Below the pieces are notes generated by a model that was not told the DNA's origin, made no database searches, and saw nothing but the letters and a program-made list of their open reading frames with translations. DNA of 42,605 nucleotides from Gnetum montanum (lineage: Eukaryota; Streptophyta; Gnetopsida; Gnetales; Gnetaceae): positions 69,078 to 111,682 of the forward strand of contig MNCI01010394.1 of the NCBI GenBank assembly GCA_015680685.1. The letters run 5' to 3'. Every line of letters starts with the position of its first letter. The stretch's first letter is position 1. This document shows positions 11,501 to 23,500 of the stretch, one piece after another. Position numbers and translations under genes: made by a program.

Positions 11501-14500
11501 ATGTAAATGCTTAAATAGATGTTGAGTGTTACCAGCAAAAATAAATTGCATAATATAAACATTAGAAAAAGACTTGAAGTCGCTTCTATTTCAAATAAGC
11601 TACAAGCATGGCAACTTAGATGGTTTGGACATGTGCAAAGAAGATCAGAAAATGAGCCTAGAAAACAAGGTTGTGACATCACTATTCTAAGAAAGCCACC
11701 AAAAGGAATACCAAAAAAGACTTGAGAAAAAACAATTGAGGATAATTTGAAAAAACAACAAATAAACAAATATCTAGCTCTTCATAGAGGCAAATGGCAA
11801 AAAAGAACTGATGTAGTTGACCCCATTTCATTGGGACAAGGCTATGATGATGATGATGATAAACTTATGCTATGCACAAAAACTAAATCTCAATCAGCAT
11901 TTTAGACGGAAAACCATTTGGTTATTTTGGATTAATTAATGAAATAAATAGCTCCAACTAGTTATGATAAGTACTCTACACAAAAAGCAAGTTATCCTAA
12001 CTATTAGCATCAAGCCTTTTATTTCATTAAAAGTTTTAATTTTATTTTTCAATTACATGTTAAGCAAATTCAACCGGGAAAAAAATCAATAAATAAGTTC
12101 AGATACAATGACATTTTTATAGTTAGTATGGCATAGTTCATTTGCTTATTATGGATCATGGCTTTGCAAGTCACAAGTTGTTATGGATGAGAAGCTAAAT
12201 ATTGTAGCTTTATTATTTAATTATTAAATAGTCTTTTTATAAGGAATGAGATATTGTTATTTGATAGGTTTTCTCTAGATGGTTTTGTCAGGTCCATGTT
12301 GTGACATCCCATTCCTGGATGTCATGGCAAATGTCAAATATAGGTTATATTAGACATTATGTGTAAGAAGACAATATGCCTATATGTAACATTGGACATT
12401 ATGCCTAAAGGAAATAACATGGAAAATATAGAAGAAAGGAGGAAAGAATGCTTTATTGATGTGGAATAAAGTATCTGGATCATGCTTTGAGAGTGTTCCT
12501 TGGGGTTTTCTTCCTTTGGCATCTATCCTCTTAGAGGCAATCCAGCACTGCACCACGATTAGGCCTACAACCAACTAGAAGGGATGGCTAGTCCTCTTCT
12601 TGTCTTGCTTCACCCAGCTGTCATGACTCGTCTTTAACGACTCCACCACTCCATGCTGGCACAACCTCTAAGCCCAAGTATAAATGCCTTAGGTCAAACC
12701 CCCAAAGGTTACCTCAAGAGACACGTCTGTTATTACAATGCATCGTTTTAGGTCTCAACTACAACACACCATTTTGGATCTTGTTACGATAACGATAACA
12801 CTTGTTATGAAAAGGCACCATCTCCGTTATGTAACGACACCATTTGGGAATGGGGACGTTACAATCTACCCCACTTAGGTTTCATTCGTCCTTGAACAAG
12901 TCCACATTCACTGTCTTTTTCCAACCCCAATGCCTCTATTATGATCCTATGTTCCAATAATTTGATTTCTCCTTTGAACTTGAAGTTGTTTCTTACTTAT
13001 TCTACAAACAAAATATATGTGAGAAGAATACATATAAGTATTAAAATATTATTTTATCAATACTTGCCTCATTTTCTAAGATAATGACAAGAGATGAACT
13101 AAAGATCTACCGACCACCAATCACCAGTCCTAACCACGATCACACAAAGCGCAACTCAAATCTAGCAAAGCAAATTCTTTATTTTCAACTTGCATTGCCT
13201 TAGATATTTTATTTATTTAATTAAAATATAAATTAAACAATGAAGAAAATTAATAAGATTATAAATAAAAGTAAGGGTGAGATATTTCCTGATCTTGATC
13301 AACCTTATGAATTGATGGAAGTAATTGTAATTGTGCCATAAGTGGTATATGATCGAATGGTATTGTATGGGATGGAAGGGCTTGGTCTTGATTCTTCTCT
13401 ACTTCTTCTTTAGAAATTAACTCTAGTAACTTGGTAACCTAGAATAATCAAACATTGTACCAAATATAATCTAGGGTTTCAATGAAGAATGTTGTTAACC
13501 CATCCTCATTAATCATAGCAAAGTAATTGGCAAACTGTGGTTCTTGATGAGTACTATCCATCAACATCATCTATTCCTGAATTCTGGGATTTGATTTATC
13601 TATTGAAGATTCCAAGGTAGCAAAATATGCACTAGCCAATGAAATTGCATGTTGAATTGATGGAAACATCTTCTTCAAATCCAATTCATCTTCCAAGGAT
13701 TCTTTTACACATCCATGTTTTAAGAATTGATAAACACTACTTCCAACTTTTGCATTGAAGTCTCCACAAAGGACAATTGGCACTAGATCAGTATAGCTTA
13801 GGAATAACTTATTCTTCAAACTTTCTTCTATTTGCTTAATCAAGTATGCTCCTTGACACAGTCTAATATCTAAGCATGTCGATTTGGCAATTAAATGTGT
13901 GTTGACTATACATACACATCTTCCTGATAGATGGATTTTTAGTATCAATGCCAAGGCTATGCGATTTTTCTAAAATCTTGGTTGTTCTTTCTTTCCCATC
14001 CTTTGGAGTTCTAGAATTTCAAAAATCATATTCTCTAAACTCCATTCAAGTCTTTGTACTAATTCAAACTCGGCTTCTTTATAAAAGATTGTGCAACTAT
14101 CCATATTGTGATTTCTACAATAGGCTAATCTGTATGGCTCAAAAGAAGAACTTCTCCAAGAACCTTTTTGCTTATAAATACCTCTGTATCCCATCTTTTC
14201 CAACTCTGGTTGGAATTGGTATAGAAATTCCCATGACAAGACTTCTTGGAGGCATAAAACATCAGCATCCAACTTTTGCAACTCTGCCAAAATGTGTGGG
14301 TATCCATACTCATGCCAGTCCAAGGCCCATGGTGGACATAGCGGATGTTGTTTCTCATTCGCTAGGGATCTTGCAAGCATGTTATTTGTTGCAACTTTCA
14401 TTCTCATTCTTGGATTCTCTACTGGACCATTACTCTTTACAGGTATCATACACCCTATGGAAATGAGATTATGACTATCCATGTTGTTCTACCATATGAT

Positions 14501-17500
14501 TTGATTGCAAAACAAATTGATATACATCCTCTTGACCATTTTCGTTCATCAACTAATTCATCAACTGATACATCAACTAAATTGATACATCAATTGATTA
14601 ACTGATTTACTACATTATCTAATTCTTAACGACCTTTTTACCCCCCATAAGAACAATGACTCCAGCAATGTACTAGTGACAAACTAAAGTTTTAGAAAGC
14701 TAAGATTATCTATCTACATAGGTTAAACCCTTAATCTCAAGTTTTAAGAGGTTACATTAAGTCTTAATAATTAAATTGGTAGGTATGACTGGCCAGTCTA
14801 TGTTATGGCCTCTTAAGGCACTATTTAAGGTGTTATTGAATTATTGGGTACCTGGATGATAAATCTGACCTCACCATTGAGTTTAAAAGGGTGAAGAATG
14901 TTGGAAATGACTATTCATATGTTAAAGAAAAAAAAACATCATATCTCAAGTTATGTTGAAATTAGGCTTTTGAGGGTCTTGAGGCACTTTGTTGGGCAAG
15001 GGGTGAAAACTAATTTTTGGGGTTCCATGGGGTGGATTTGACTTCACCATTGTGTCTAGAAGGTTGAAATCTATAGAAAATGACTCTTCATTCGTCAAAA
15101 AAGGCTTCCGAAATCAAAAGTTATGGCTTCAAAGGTCTAGAACCTTTGGCACGAAAAATGGAACTTCCTGAGATGTCACCCATCCCAATACTACTCCAAG
15201 ACAAGCGCACTTAATTTTGAAGTTTTTATTCCATTCCCTACCAGTGCGTCAATTTCTATTTTTGATAATTCTTTTTCGCATTCCTAATTTTAAATTAATG
15301 GTCCTCTAACAAAAAATTTCGCATTTCCTGTTAGTTGACAGAAAAAATTTTCCATCACCGGGGCAAAGGCAGCTACTGAAGCAAGGACATTGGCAGCAAC
15401 CACAAGGACACTAGAGTGGCAAGCAAGGTGGACAGGGCATGTTTGGAGAATGCGGCAATGATAGGGCAGCAGTGGCAACAGCAGCAAGAGAGTCGTGCTA
15501 GCAACGACAGCAAGAAGGTGGCGGCAGCATGGGATTGGCAACCGCAGCATCAAAAGATCCATGATGGTGGTGTGGTTGTGATTGGTCTTGTGCAGCCCTT
15601 TTTCAAGGCTCACACAGCCCAAACAAGGCCTATGTGGCTCACATAAGGGACTACACAACCCAAGCGAGGCCTACACTACCCTTGCCAAGGCTTGTGTGGC
15701 CCTCACCAGGGCCTATGCAGCCCCAATTGACGCTATTCATGGCCTGCGCAACCTTGTTCATAATGGCACCAGACGGGGCAACGATTTTCGACACTCGCAG
15801 TGTCTGCTAGGTGACGATTTCCAACACCAATGATGTCTGTCAGGCACTAGAAGGGGTAGCAATTTCCAACACCAATGGTTTCTACAAGGCATCGAAAGGG
15901 ATAGTGATTTCCAACACCAGCGGTATCCACAGTGCATTGGAAGGGGCGATGATTTTCAATGTCAACAAATAGTAGCGCCAAGAACGGCAACATGGAAGGC
16001 AGGCGAGGGTGTGCACGGTGCAAGGCAAGGGCACAGAGTGGCGTAGGCAGGCAACGTGCGCAACAGCAAGAGACGGTGCAGGAGCAACAAAGGGCATCAA
16101 CACGAAAGCAGCAAAGGCACAACACGACAGAGGTGAGGGTGGATGTCGCAATGAAAGTAGTGAGCAGCAAGCATAGGGGGTGGGGGGCCAACGACTGCCT
16201 ATTGTTATTTTTTCTTTTTGGCCCTGCCACAGAGGCAGGCTCTCTGCGGCTACTTGGGTAGCTGTGACATTGCATAGCCGAGCCTTGCGACCCTACTGCA
16301 CAATGGCATGGCAAGCCCTATGCCGCCACTAGGGTGGATGCGGCCATCCCAGCATTGTGGCACGGGGCAGCTGCAGGCCCTAACCATTAGGGTCAAGGCC
16401 ATAGCCCTAAATTTTTAAAAAAAAAATAAAAAATGAATAATTACAGTTTTGAAATCAAGGGCTGGGTTCAAACCCACAAGTTCCCACTCTCCTTTTTTTT
16501 AACTTTTTATTGTTATTTTATTTTACCTTTCCTCAGCAGTTGATGTGGTGGTTCGGCCGATGACAAGGCATGGGTTCGATTTTGGTAGATGGTGATTTTG
16601 GGTTTCATTTCCAACCCTAAAATTTTGACTTTTTTTATATAATAATTTAATATTATTATATCTCTCAAACCATAAGTCCAATTGAGACAAAATTTGTACC
16701 GTTGGAATCGTCTCAACGAGTACTATGCATTGGACATAGTTTTAGGGTTAAAACGAAGTTGGAATTTCAGGAATTAAGAAGATCAAAATAACCAATCATG
16801 TTGAACTGACATTACTAGGCTGATGTATGGGTAACTTGAGATCTTTTAAATTACTTAGATTTGATTGTAAATGATGTACCAACCCTAGGATAGGAATATA
16901 ATATTTATACCTTATAATTTAACAAGTATGATGGTTATACCTTCTCATATCATGGTTATACCCTAATGAGATACTAAGAAGAAGATTATGACAACATCAT
17001 TCACTAAGTATTAGTTTCCCTATGGGGATCAGACAATCTTATGGATGGGTTGACTCCCTTATCTTATCAATACCTAGGTCTTGGTATGGTGAATAATACC
17101 AAGTTACAAGGGTTAAGCACTTAGGATAATGAGTTTCAACAAAACAAGATCAATTCAAGTCATGGTTACTAACTTTTTGGAGGAAACTTAACAATGACCT
17201 TAATCAATTAATATTTATAGTATTAAGATGGGTAAAAGTTACCTAGTCCAATGTATCCTTGTCTTACCAACATCTCTTGCAATTTATTAATATTGATGAG
17301 GTGTAATCAAATCTTCATCAATCAATGATATCCATGAAAGAATTTTGTTGGTTGGTGGGATCTATGTCTTTTGTAGATGCCTGATCCATTGTTCATGAAA
17401 TCAATGGAACAATATTTTGTCTCACATAAATCATCTTAAACATGAGGTGCAAATGGTGGCAGTCCATGACTCTCCCTGGGTCGTGGCTCCATGATTCGTC

Positions 17501-20500
17501 ATTGGATTGTAGTTGGCCCATGATTCTGATTAGCCCTTAGGTCATGGTTTGCTCTAAATACCAATTGTGACATCCCGTTCCCGAATGTCATGGCAAACAT
17601 CAAATATACATTATATTAGACATTATGCATAAAAAGACAATATGCCAAATGTCAAATACATGTAACATTACATTATCGGTAAATGAAATAATAAGGAAAA
17701 TGCAAAACAAAAGAGGAAAGAATGATTTATTGATGTGGAATAGAGTACATGGATCATGCTCTAAGAGTGTTCCTTGGGGTTTTCTTCCTTCGGCATCTAT
17801 CCCCTTAGAGGCAATCCAACACTGCCACCACAGTTACGCCTCCAACTGGCCAAAAGGGATGGCCAATCCTCTTCCTATCCCACTTCACCCGACTCCTGTG
17901 ACTCGCCTTTACTAGCTCCGCCACTCCATGCTGACACAACCCCTAAGCCCACTTATAAATGCCTTGGGTCAAACCCCCAAAGGTTACGTCAAAATACATG
18001 TTCGTTATTACAATGCACACTTTTGGGTCTCAATTACAACATGCCCTTTCGAGTCTTGTTACGATAACGATAACACTTGTTATGAAGAGGCACCATCTTC
18101 ATTATGCAGCAGCACCATTTGGGAATGGGGACATTACACATTTTTAATCTTGAAGTGATCCTCTTAAATGTTCTACATTGTTGAGATACTTCTAAAAAGA
18201 TAACTTCCAAATGTGTCTAAATTAGAGTTTGTAACATGGCTTTTCCTATTTAAGAATTGGATCCCTTAGTCATTTTATGTCAACACCTCAATTGGATCTA
18301 TTGAACAATAAGAGTTGAGCTTCTCCTACAGAAATGTCCCTCTATTCTTAAGGGTTTTACTTTGTAAATCCCAGCAAGCCCTCAATGTTACTCTAATACA
18401 ATTGTGGTGGTTCTTTTGTGCAAGCTAGAGCAAGGCTCAACAATGCATAGGTGCAATTTTGCAAAGAACAAAATTTCTAAAAATCTTAAAATGAAAGATA
18501 TATAAATTCTAAGTTGCAACGGTGTTGTTTGTAGCAATGGAGAAACATGTAAGGAGGTATATTTTGAGGTGTTTCTTAAGATTTGCTTGTATTTTTAAAT
18601 TTCTTTTGGAGTTTTTTGCTTAAGTGAGAGCCATGGATCCAAACATGGCTATTTTTGAAAAGTTTGATGAAAGTTTCCCTACCCCTTGGAAGACGAAGGT
18701 TGTAGATTTGTTATGTGAAAGGGAATTGAATGTTGTTTTAACTGGAAAACCTTGTTCCATTATCAATGAAGAGTTTTAGATATTGGATCAAATGACACTA
18801 GGCTTAATTAATTCATAGATGCATTACAGATACAATTTTGGTACAATACCAAGGAAAAAATCAACATTGGATTTGGTTAAGAAATTGAACTCAAGGTCTC
18901 AAGTTACTATATCCTATAGTAGGCCTTTTTTGCATAGGAAATTACATCAACTCGAAAGGTATAAAATGCTCTCAAAATTTTTGACAAATTTAATGTCACA
19001 ATAGCAAATCTAAAAGCAATGAATCATAAGATTTTAAGTGATGAACGCTCATTGATCTTGTTGGAAGCATTGCTAAGGAGTTGGGGTCATGTAGTAACAA
19101 TGATAAGTGCCAATACCTTCGCAACAATGGACTATGATGAAGTTCTTGTCATTCTTAGAATAGAAGAAGTGTGTTATTCTCAAAGTCCAGAAACTTCATT
19201 AAGAAGTCACTTGCTAGTAAACATGAGCACTAAGAAAAAGAGGATATCAATGATGTAAACGTAACAAGAGATTGCAACATTACTTTTGTTAAAGTTATTT
19301 ATAAAGCAAAAGTGGGAAATAAATTTTTGCATTTATTTTGTTTTCTAAACATGTAAACATGGATGTTGTACAGTTTGCAATATCTTTTTGTATTGTGTCC
19401 AAATTTATATTTACTACATAAAGTAAGGCAAATTTGCTAACCAAAGAAAGGGATTCATTAAAACTAGCCATTTTGGATCTCTTTTTGCTAACCAAAAAGG
19501 ACTCACTAAAACTCACCATTTTGGACCTCTTTTGCATAAACATGAGATTGTCTATTGTCTATTCATTTCTATAGGTTGATAAAAGATTTCAGTTTTGTAG
19601 GGTCTCCCAAACCCTAGTGGTATGGTGGAGAGCTTCCAAATTTTATAATAGTTGCAATTGTGTTCTTTCTAGCATGCTCCTACCTTTGGTCAATTTAAGT
19701 GTGGAAGTTTTCTTGTTGATGACAATTTTAGAGGAAGGCATGTTATTTAAGTGAGATGTTATGTGAATAGAGGCAGTAACATCTTCATGCAATAGATTTG
19801 TTGCTCAATGGGAAGCAAGATTTATCTTCGAGTAGGAGATTGTTACAGATATGAAGCAGAATCTTGTAGCTTTATTATTTAATTATTAAATATGGTATTT
19901 TTATAAGAGATGAGCTATTAGAGTAAGCAACAATGGTGGTTCAGATTTAGGAAACCTCTAGATGTTGAATTATGCAAAAATTTTAAAATTTAGTTTACCA
20001 CGAGTGAACAACAAGTCATGGTTGTTAGCACAACTGAACCATGAGTCATGGTCTTGAATCATGCAAAACCACACGTCTTGGTCTAAGTCATGATAGAAAA
20101 AATAAATGTTTAGCAAACTACAATTTAACCACAAGTCATTGTAAATCTAAAAAGCCCTAGTTGGATTAGGGCAAATTCACCATTGTCGAAGTGTGCGCAA
20201 AAGCTAAACTCCAAATGACATTGCTTTGTTGAGTTTTGACGTTGCATCAAAGAATTTTGACGTCAAATGTAGAAGTTTTAACACCACTTTAGAGTTTTGG
20301 TGCTAGGCATAGAAGCTTTGACGTTGCATTGGAAAGCTTTGATGTCAGCTGTAAATTTGATGCCGGAAGTAGAAATTTCAATGTAGTTGTCTATGACTTC
20401 AACGTAACAATACAAAATCAACGCAAAGCGAAGGATGAAGCTCCAAAAAATTCGAAATGTACTGATTTAAAGATTTTGATGCCATTTTACTTCGAAATTG

Positions 20501-23500
20501 AATGCTTTTAGACACTCAAAATGCTAGGAAGAAGAATCTTCATTCAGATCTATGAGAAGAATTAAGAAATTTGTAAAATCTATTCTACAAGATGCATAAG
20601 TAACTTGTGAATGTTAAAGATGCATAGGAATGCAACTTTGAATATGAAAACATCGCTAAAGCAGAACACTTTGATCATCTTCATCATTCTTAGAATAGAA
20701 TTTATACTTACCTTTTGATCTTTGATACTTTGCTGTAGATCTTTGATGAAATTGACAATCTTAGATATAAATTGAACTTGCAATGAGCAAGATCCTCAAC
20801 AAAGATTGTGATATTGAAAATTGTAATTGTAGAATTGAGAGTTAAGATTGTGAGATTGAGAATTGTGATTGTGAAAATGAGAAATTGAGAAAGAACTATG
20901 AAATCTGAGAAAATATGTAAGATTGTGAGAATTGTGAAGCAAAAAATGAAAAAAGAAAACTTCTCCTTGAAACTTCTTCAAAACCTTGGACCTTGAGATG
21001 CACAGTGAAAAAATAAGAAAATAATGCCTCTCTCTCATGAGGTATGATCCTCATGATGGGAGACCTCAATTTGTAGGCAAGGTTGACTCAAAGTTTGCCA
21101 TTTTAGGCATGTTTTGGCACTATGAAGCCTTAGGTCCGAAATTTTCTATTTCAGGAAACTTTTACAAATGTGAGTCAAACCTTGTATTGCAACATGAATT
21201 AAAACACACAACATGAAATATAAAATGAGAAATAGGAAATAAGATATGAGAAATATGGAAAATGAGCTCCCATCCATACTACAATGTAACAATCATGAGT
21301 CATAGATGCCTCATGATCTCAAACTGAGTTAATGGCAATACACCACAAGTCTTAGGAAAAGACCATGGATCATATTCTTCACACCACGATCTCAACATAG
21401 GCCATGGTGATGCTAAAAAAATGAAATTTCTAAACCACAAGTCCTAGCAGGCTTGTCGTTGATTGTGCAAACCATGATTGGACCATAGATCATGGTCAAG
21501 TGCAACTAGATTTGTTAGATTTGCACCAATCTACTCTACCTCTTGGAAGATTGAAACAACAAGAATTCAATGGAATTTAATATCAATGATCAAAGTTGGC
21601 AAAGTTGTCTTTTCAACTTCTTCAAAACAGAAAAATGAGGAAAATCTAATGCAGATATTGGATGCCTTCGATTTTGAATGAAGTTAGATGGTAGAAATGA
21701 TACTTGGAACTGGTACAATCAGTCTAGAAATAATTTGACTTAGAACTTCAAATGGTACATAATTTGGTACTTTGGAACATGAAAAATCAATGGTAAATGA
21801 GACAGAAAATGGTATTTATTTTTTGTTGCAAATTAAGAGAAAATTTTGGCAGATTTCTATAAGAAATATTCATCATAATCAATTGGAAATTACATCAATG
21901 TTTATAGACTTGGCCATGGGCCAATCTGTGTACATGAGGCCAGGCTTGTCCCATTAAAATGAGCTAAAATAATAAAGTGACTTTAGATTTTGGGCTTTTC
22001 CCTTTATAATCCACCCATGAAAGTTTAAAATTTAATAAAATATATTTGGGATGACTTTTGGCCTTCTACATAATGAAAAATTAAAAAATAACATAATTTC
22101 ACATGACCTTGTGCCCAAACTACAAAAGTAACTAATAGCCTAACTAATGAGCATGTGGTCCATGAGTAGGCTTCATTGATTCGTCATGTCTTCATGATGG
22201 AAATGATGGAATGAATAAAAAATTCACACTATCTCTAACATGAACTATTGTTAGTTTTTTTTTTTCTTTCACTCTTTTTTTTTTTTTTTTTTTGTAGAAA
22301 GATCAGGCATCATATTAAAATGAAAAGCATTTACAAGAAACATCGGCGAGGAAGGGCCCCAAGCAAATGCGCCCCCCCCCCCCAAAGCCTCAAACTTGCT
22401 TTGGAGTTCCCAACAAACCTGGTCCTCCATGGACCGAATATGCTCTTGAAACAATGGCAAATTCATGGCAAAGTCATGTCAATCAGGGTCTTCCCCAACC
22501 CCCGTTGGCTCCTCCCGTTCTGGTCATTCCTCTAGCATAACCCTAGCCAACGAAGGGGACTCCCCCGCCTAAGAGGATCAACGTCTCACATATGTCCTCC
22601 TAGCCTAGATGAGCTTGGCCAACGCTTTCCAAAGAGCCAAAATCAAATTGGAATGTGACCCCCTTCTACCATGTTGAAGAGATGCCAGAAAAAACTTCAA
22701 AAGGCTAAGCGGCCGTCCAAGCTACATGCAGTGGAGAAAAGCGAAATGCTCCCCCTGAAGTTTCCACGTATTCCCTAATTGAACACAAAAACACTCCATG
22801 AGCTCCGCAACATCCTACCATAGAGGAGGCATGGCCAACTTAGGGACCTACCCACTCCCAGTCTTGGGGATGAGACCCAAAAAAAAGCTCTTAACATCTT
22901 GAAGCCCTCACCCCAAGGGCAACACTATCTCTCCCACCATTGAAATACCAAGGTACTCGGTGATCCCAACCTTGATGAGCCTAAAGCAAACTTCCCAAAA
23001 AGTGGTGTAATCATCGCACCACTGTGAGGAGGCATTGGCAAGGTCTATGTTCCTAGCCAAAAGAGGGAGTAGGTCCTCCCACTCCATCTGCACCACCAAA
23101 CCCTGGAGCGGCTGATTATTCCAAAAGTTGTGATAGTCTAACTCGATGGCAAGTGTGAATCCCATAGCGGTTGTTGCCTCTTGCCAAAGCTATAACGCAC
23201 GATGAATGATGGTAGCAGGTGAAGGCAGAGGCACGGTTTGAAAAATATACTCATTCCTAGCTCGCCAAAGTGTCCAAAGGATCGCCCTAGCAAGAGAATC
23301 TCCTCATGGTAGCTACATTACTACCGAGGCCACCCAAACCACACGTGTGAAGGGGCACTGCAATGTGAAATGTTGCGCAATCTCAATTGCCACATTACAA
23401 AGTGGACACATTGTCAATAGGATGTCCACGCTCCCGAAGCAAAGCCCATACAAGCAGCACCCCCTGGGCAATTAGCCATAAAAATTTTAATTTTCTTTGA

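Larger units (their letters stand above)
8825..11860 (+). mobile_element. RTE-clade LINE with target-site duplication
   Basis: A 3,036-bp plus-strand insertion in intron 5. The beginning includes a degraded CCCGGATACAGAAGGAGGAT block (PGYRRRI) typical of the start of plant RTE ORFs. Endonuclease, RT and the characteristic RTE C-terminal LRWFGHVQRR segment follow. It ends in a short (GAT)n tail (about 11843-11860), the simple-repeat tail of RTE elements in place of poly(A). A 14-bp TSD flanks it. It is close to full length for this clade but broken by many stops. Confidence 0.9.
12300..18138 (-). mobile_element. Non-autonomous LTR retrotransposon carrying a CCR4-like gene copy
   Basis: A 5,839-bp minus-strand element. 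Two related LTRs (12300-12863, 564 bp; 17566-18138, 573 bp) begin TGTAA(C/T)GTCCCCATTCC and end GGGATGTCACA in element orientation, an imperfect terminal inverted repeat. A TGGTATTTAGAGC primer-binding site follows the 5' LTR and an AAGTGGGGTAGAT polypurine tract precedes the 3' LTR. The flanks CATGT (12295-12299) and CATTT (18139-18143) look like a 5-bp TSD with one change. Internally I find no gag, protease, RT or integrase; there is a captured CCR4-type nuclease frame (14482-13259), a 5S-derived segment and low-complexity repeats. Mobilisation must have relied on another element's proteins. The LTRs have diverged noticeably, so the insertion is old. Confidence 0.88.
12179..19925 (+). mobile_element. 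Ty1/copia remnant split by a nested LTR element
   Basis: A plus-strand copia element inferred from three parts. An LTR start TGTTATGGATGAGAAGC occurs at 12179; the same LTR start (TGTTACAGATATGAAGC) occurs at 19841, directly after a polypurine-like CGAGTAGGAGAT; and a copia gag pseudogene lies between (18633-19258). The 5' LTR is interrupted after 12299 by the minus-strand element ending at 18138, and resumes at 18139. No integrase, RT or RNase H is visible, so most of pol is missing. The 3' LTR copy matches for only about 85 bp, then diverges, so it is truncated or rearranged. Confidence 0.65.

Noticed and set aside
13948-14466. 172-codon plus-strand ORF
   Set aside because: Antisense shadow of the CCR4-like frame.
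13571-14482. Two minus-strand ORFs read as a functional CCR4 gene
   Set aside because: They are pieces of one frame interrupted by a TAG, followed by three more stops, and the whole lies within an LTR element without introns or a promoter of its own.
15290-16314. Long overlapping ORFs on both strands (up to 155 codons)
   Set aside because: They arise from GC-rich degenerate tandem repeats with few stop-capable codons; composition and repeats explain them.
16530-16600. Possible plus-strand SINE head with GGGTTCGATTTT
   Set aside because: The B box is degenerate and A-to-B spacing is short; no A tail follows.
20796-21038. 80-codon minus-strand ORF rich in His, Asn and Ser
   Set aside because: Translation of an imperfect microsatellite.
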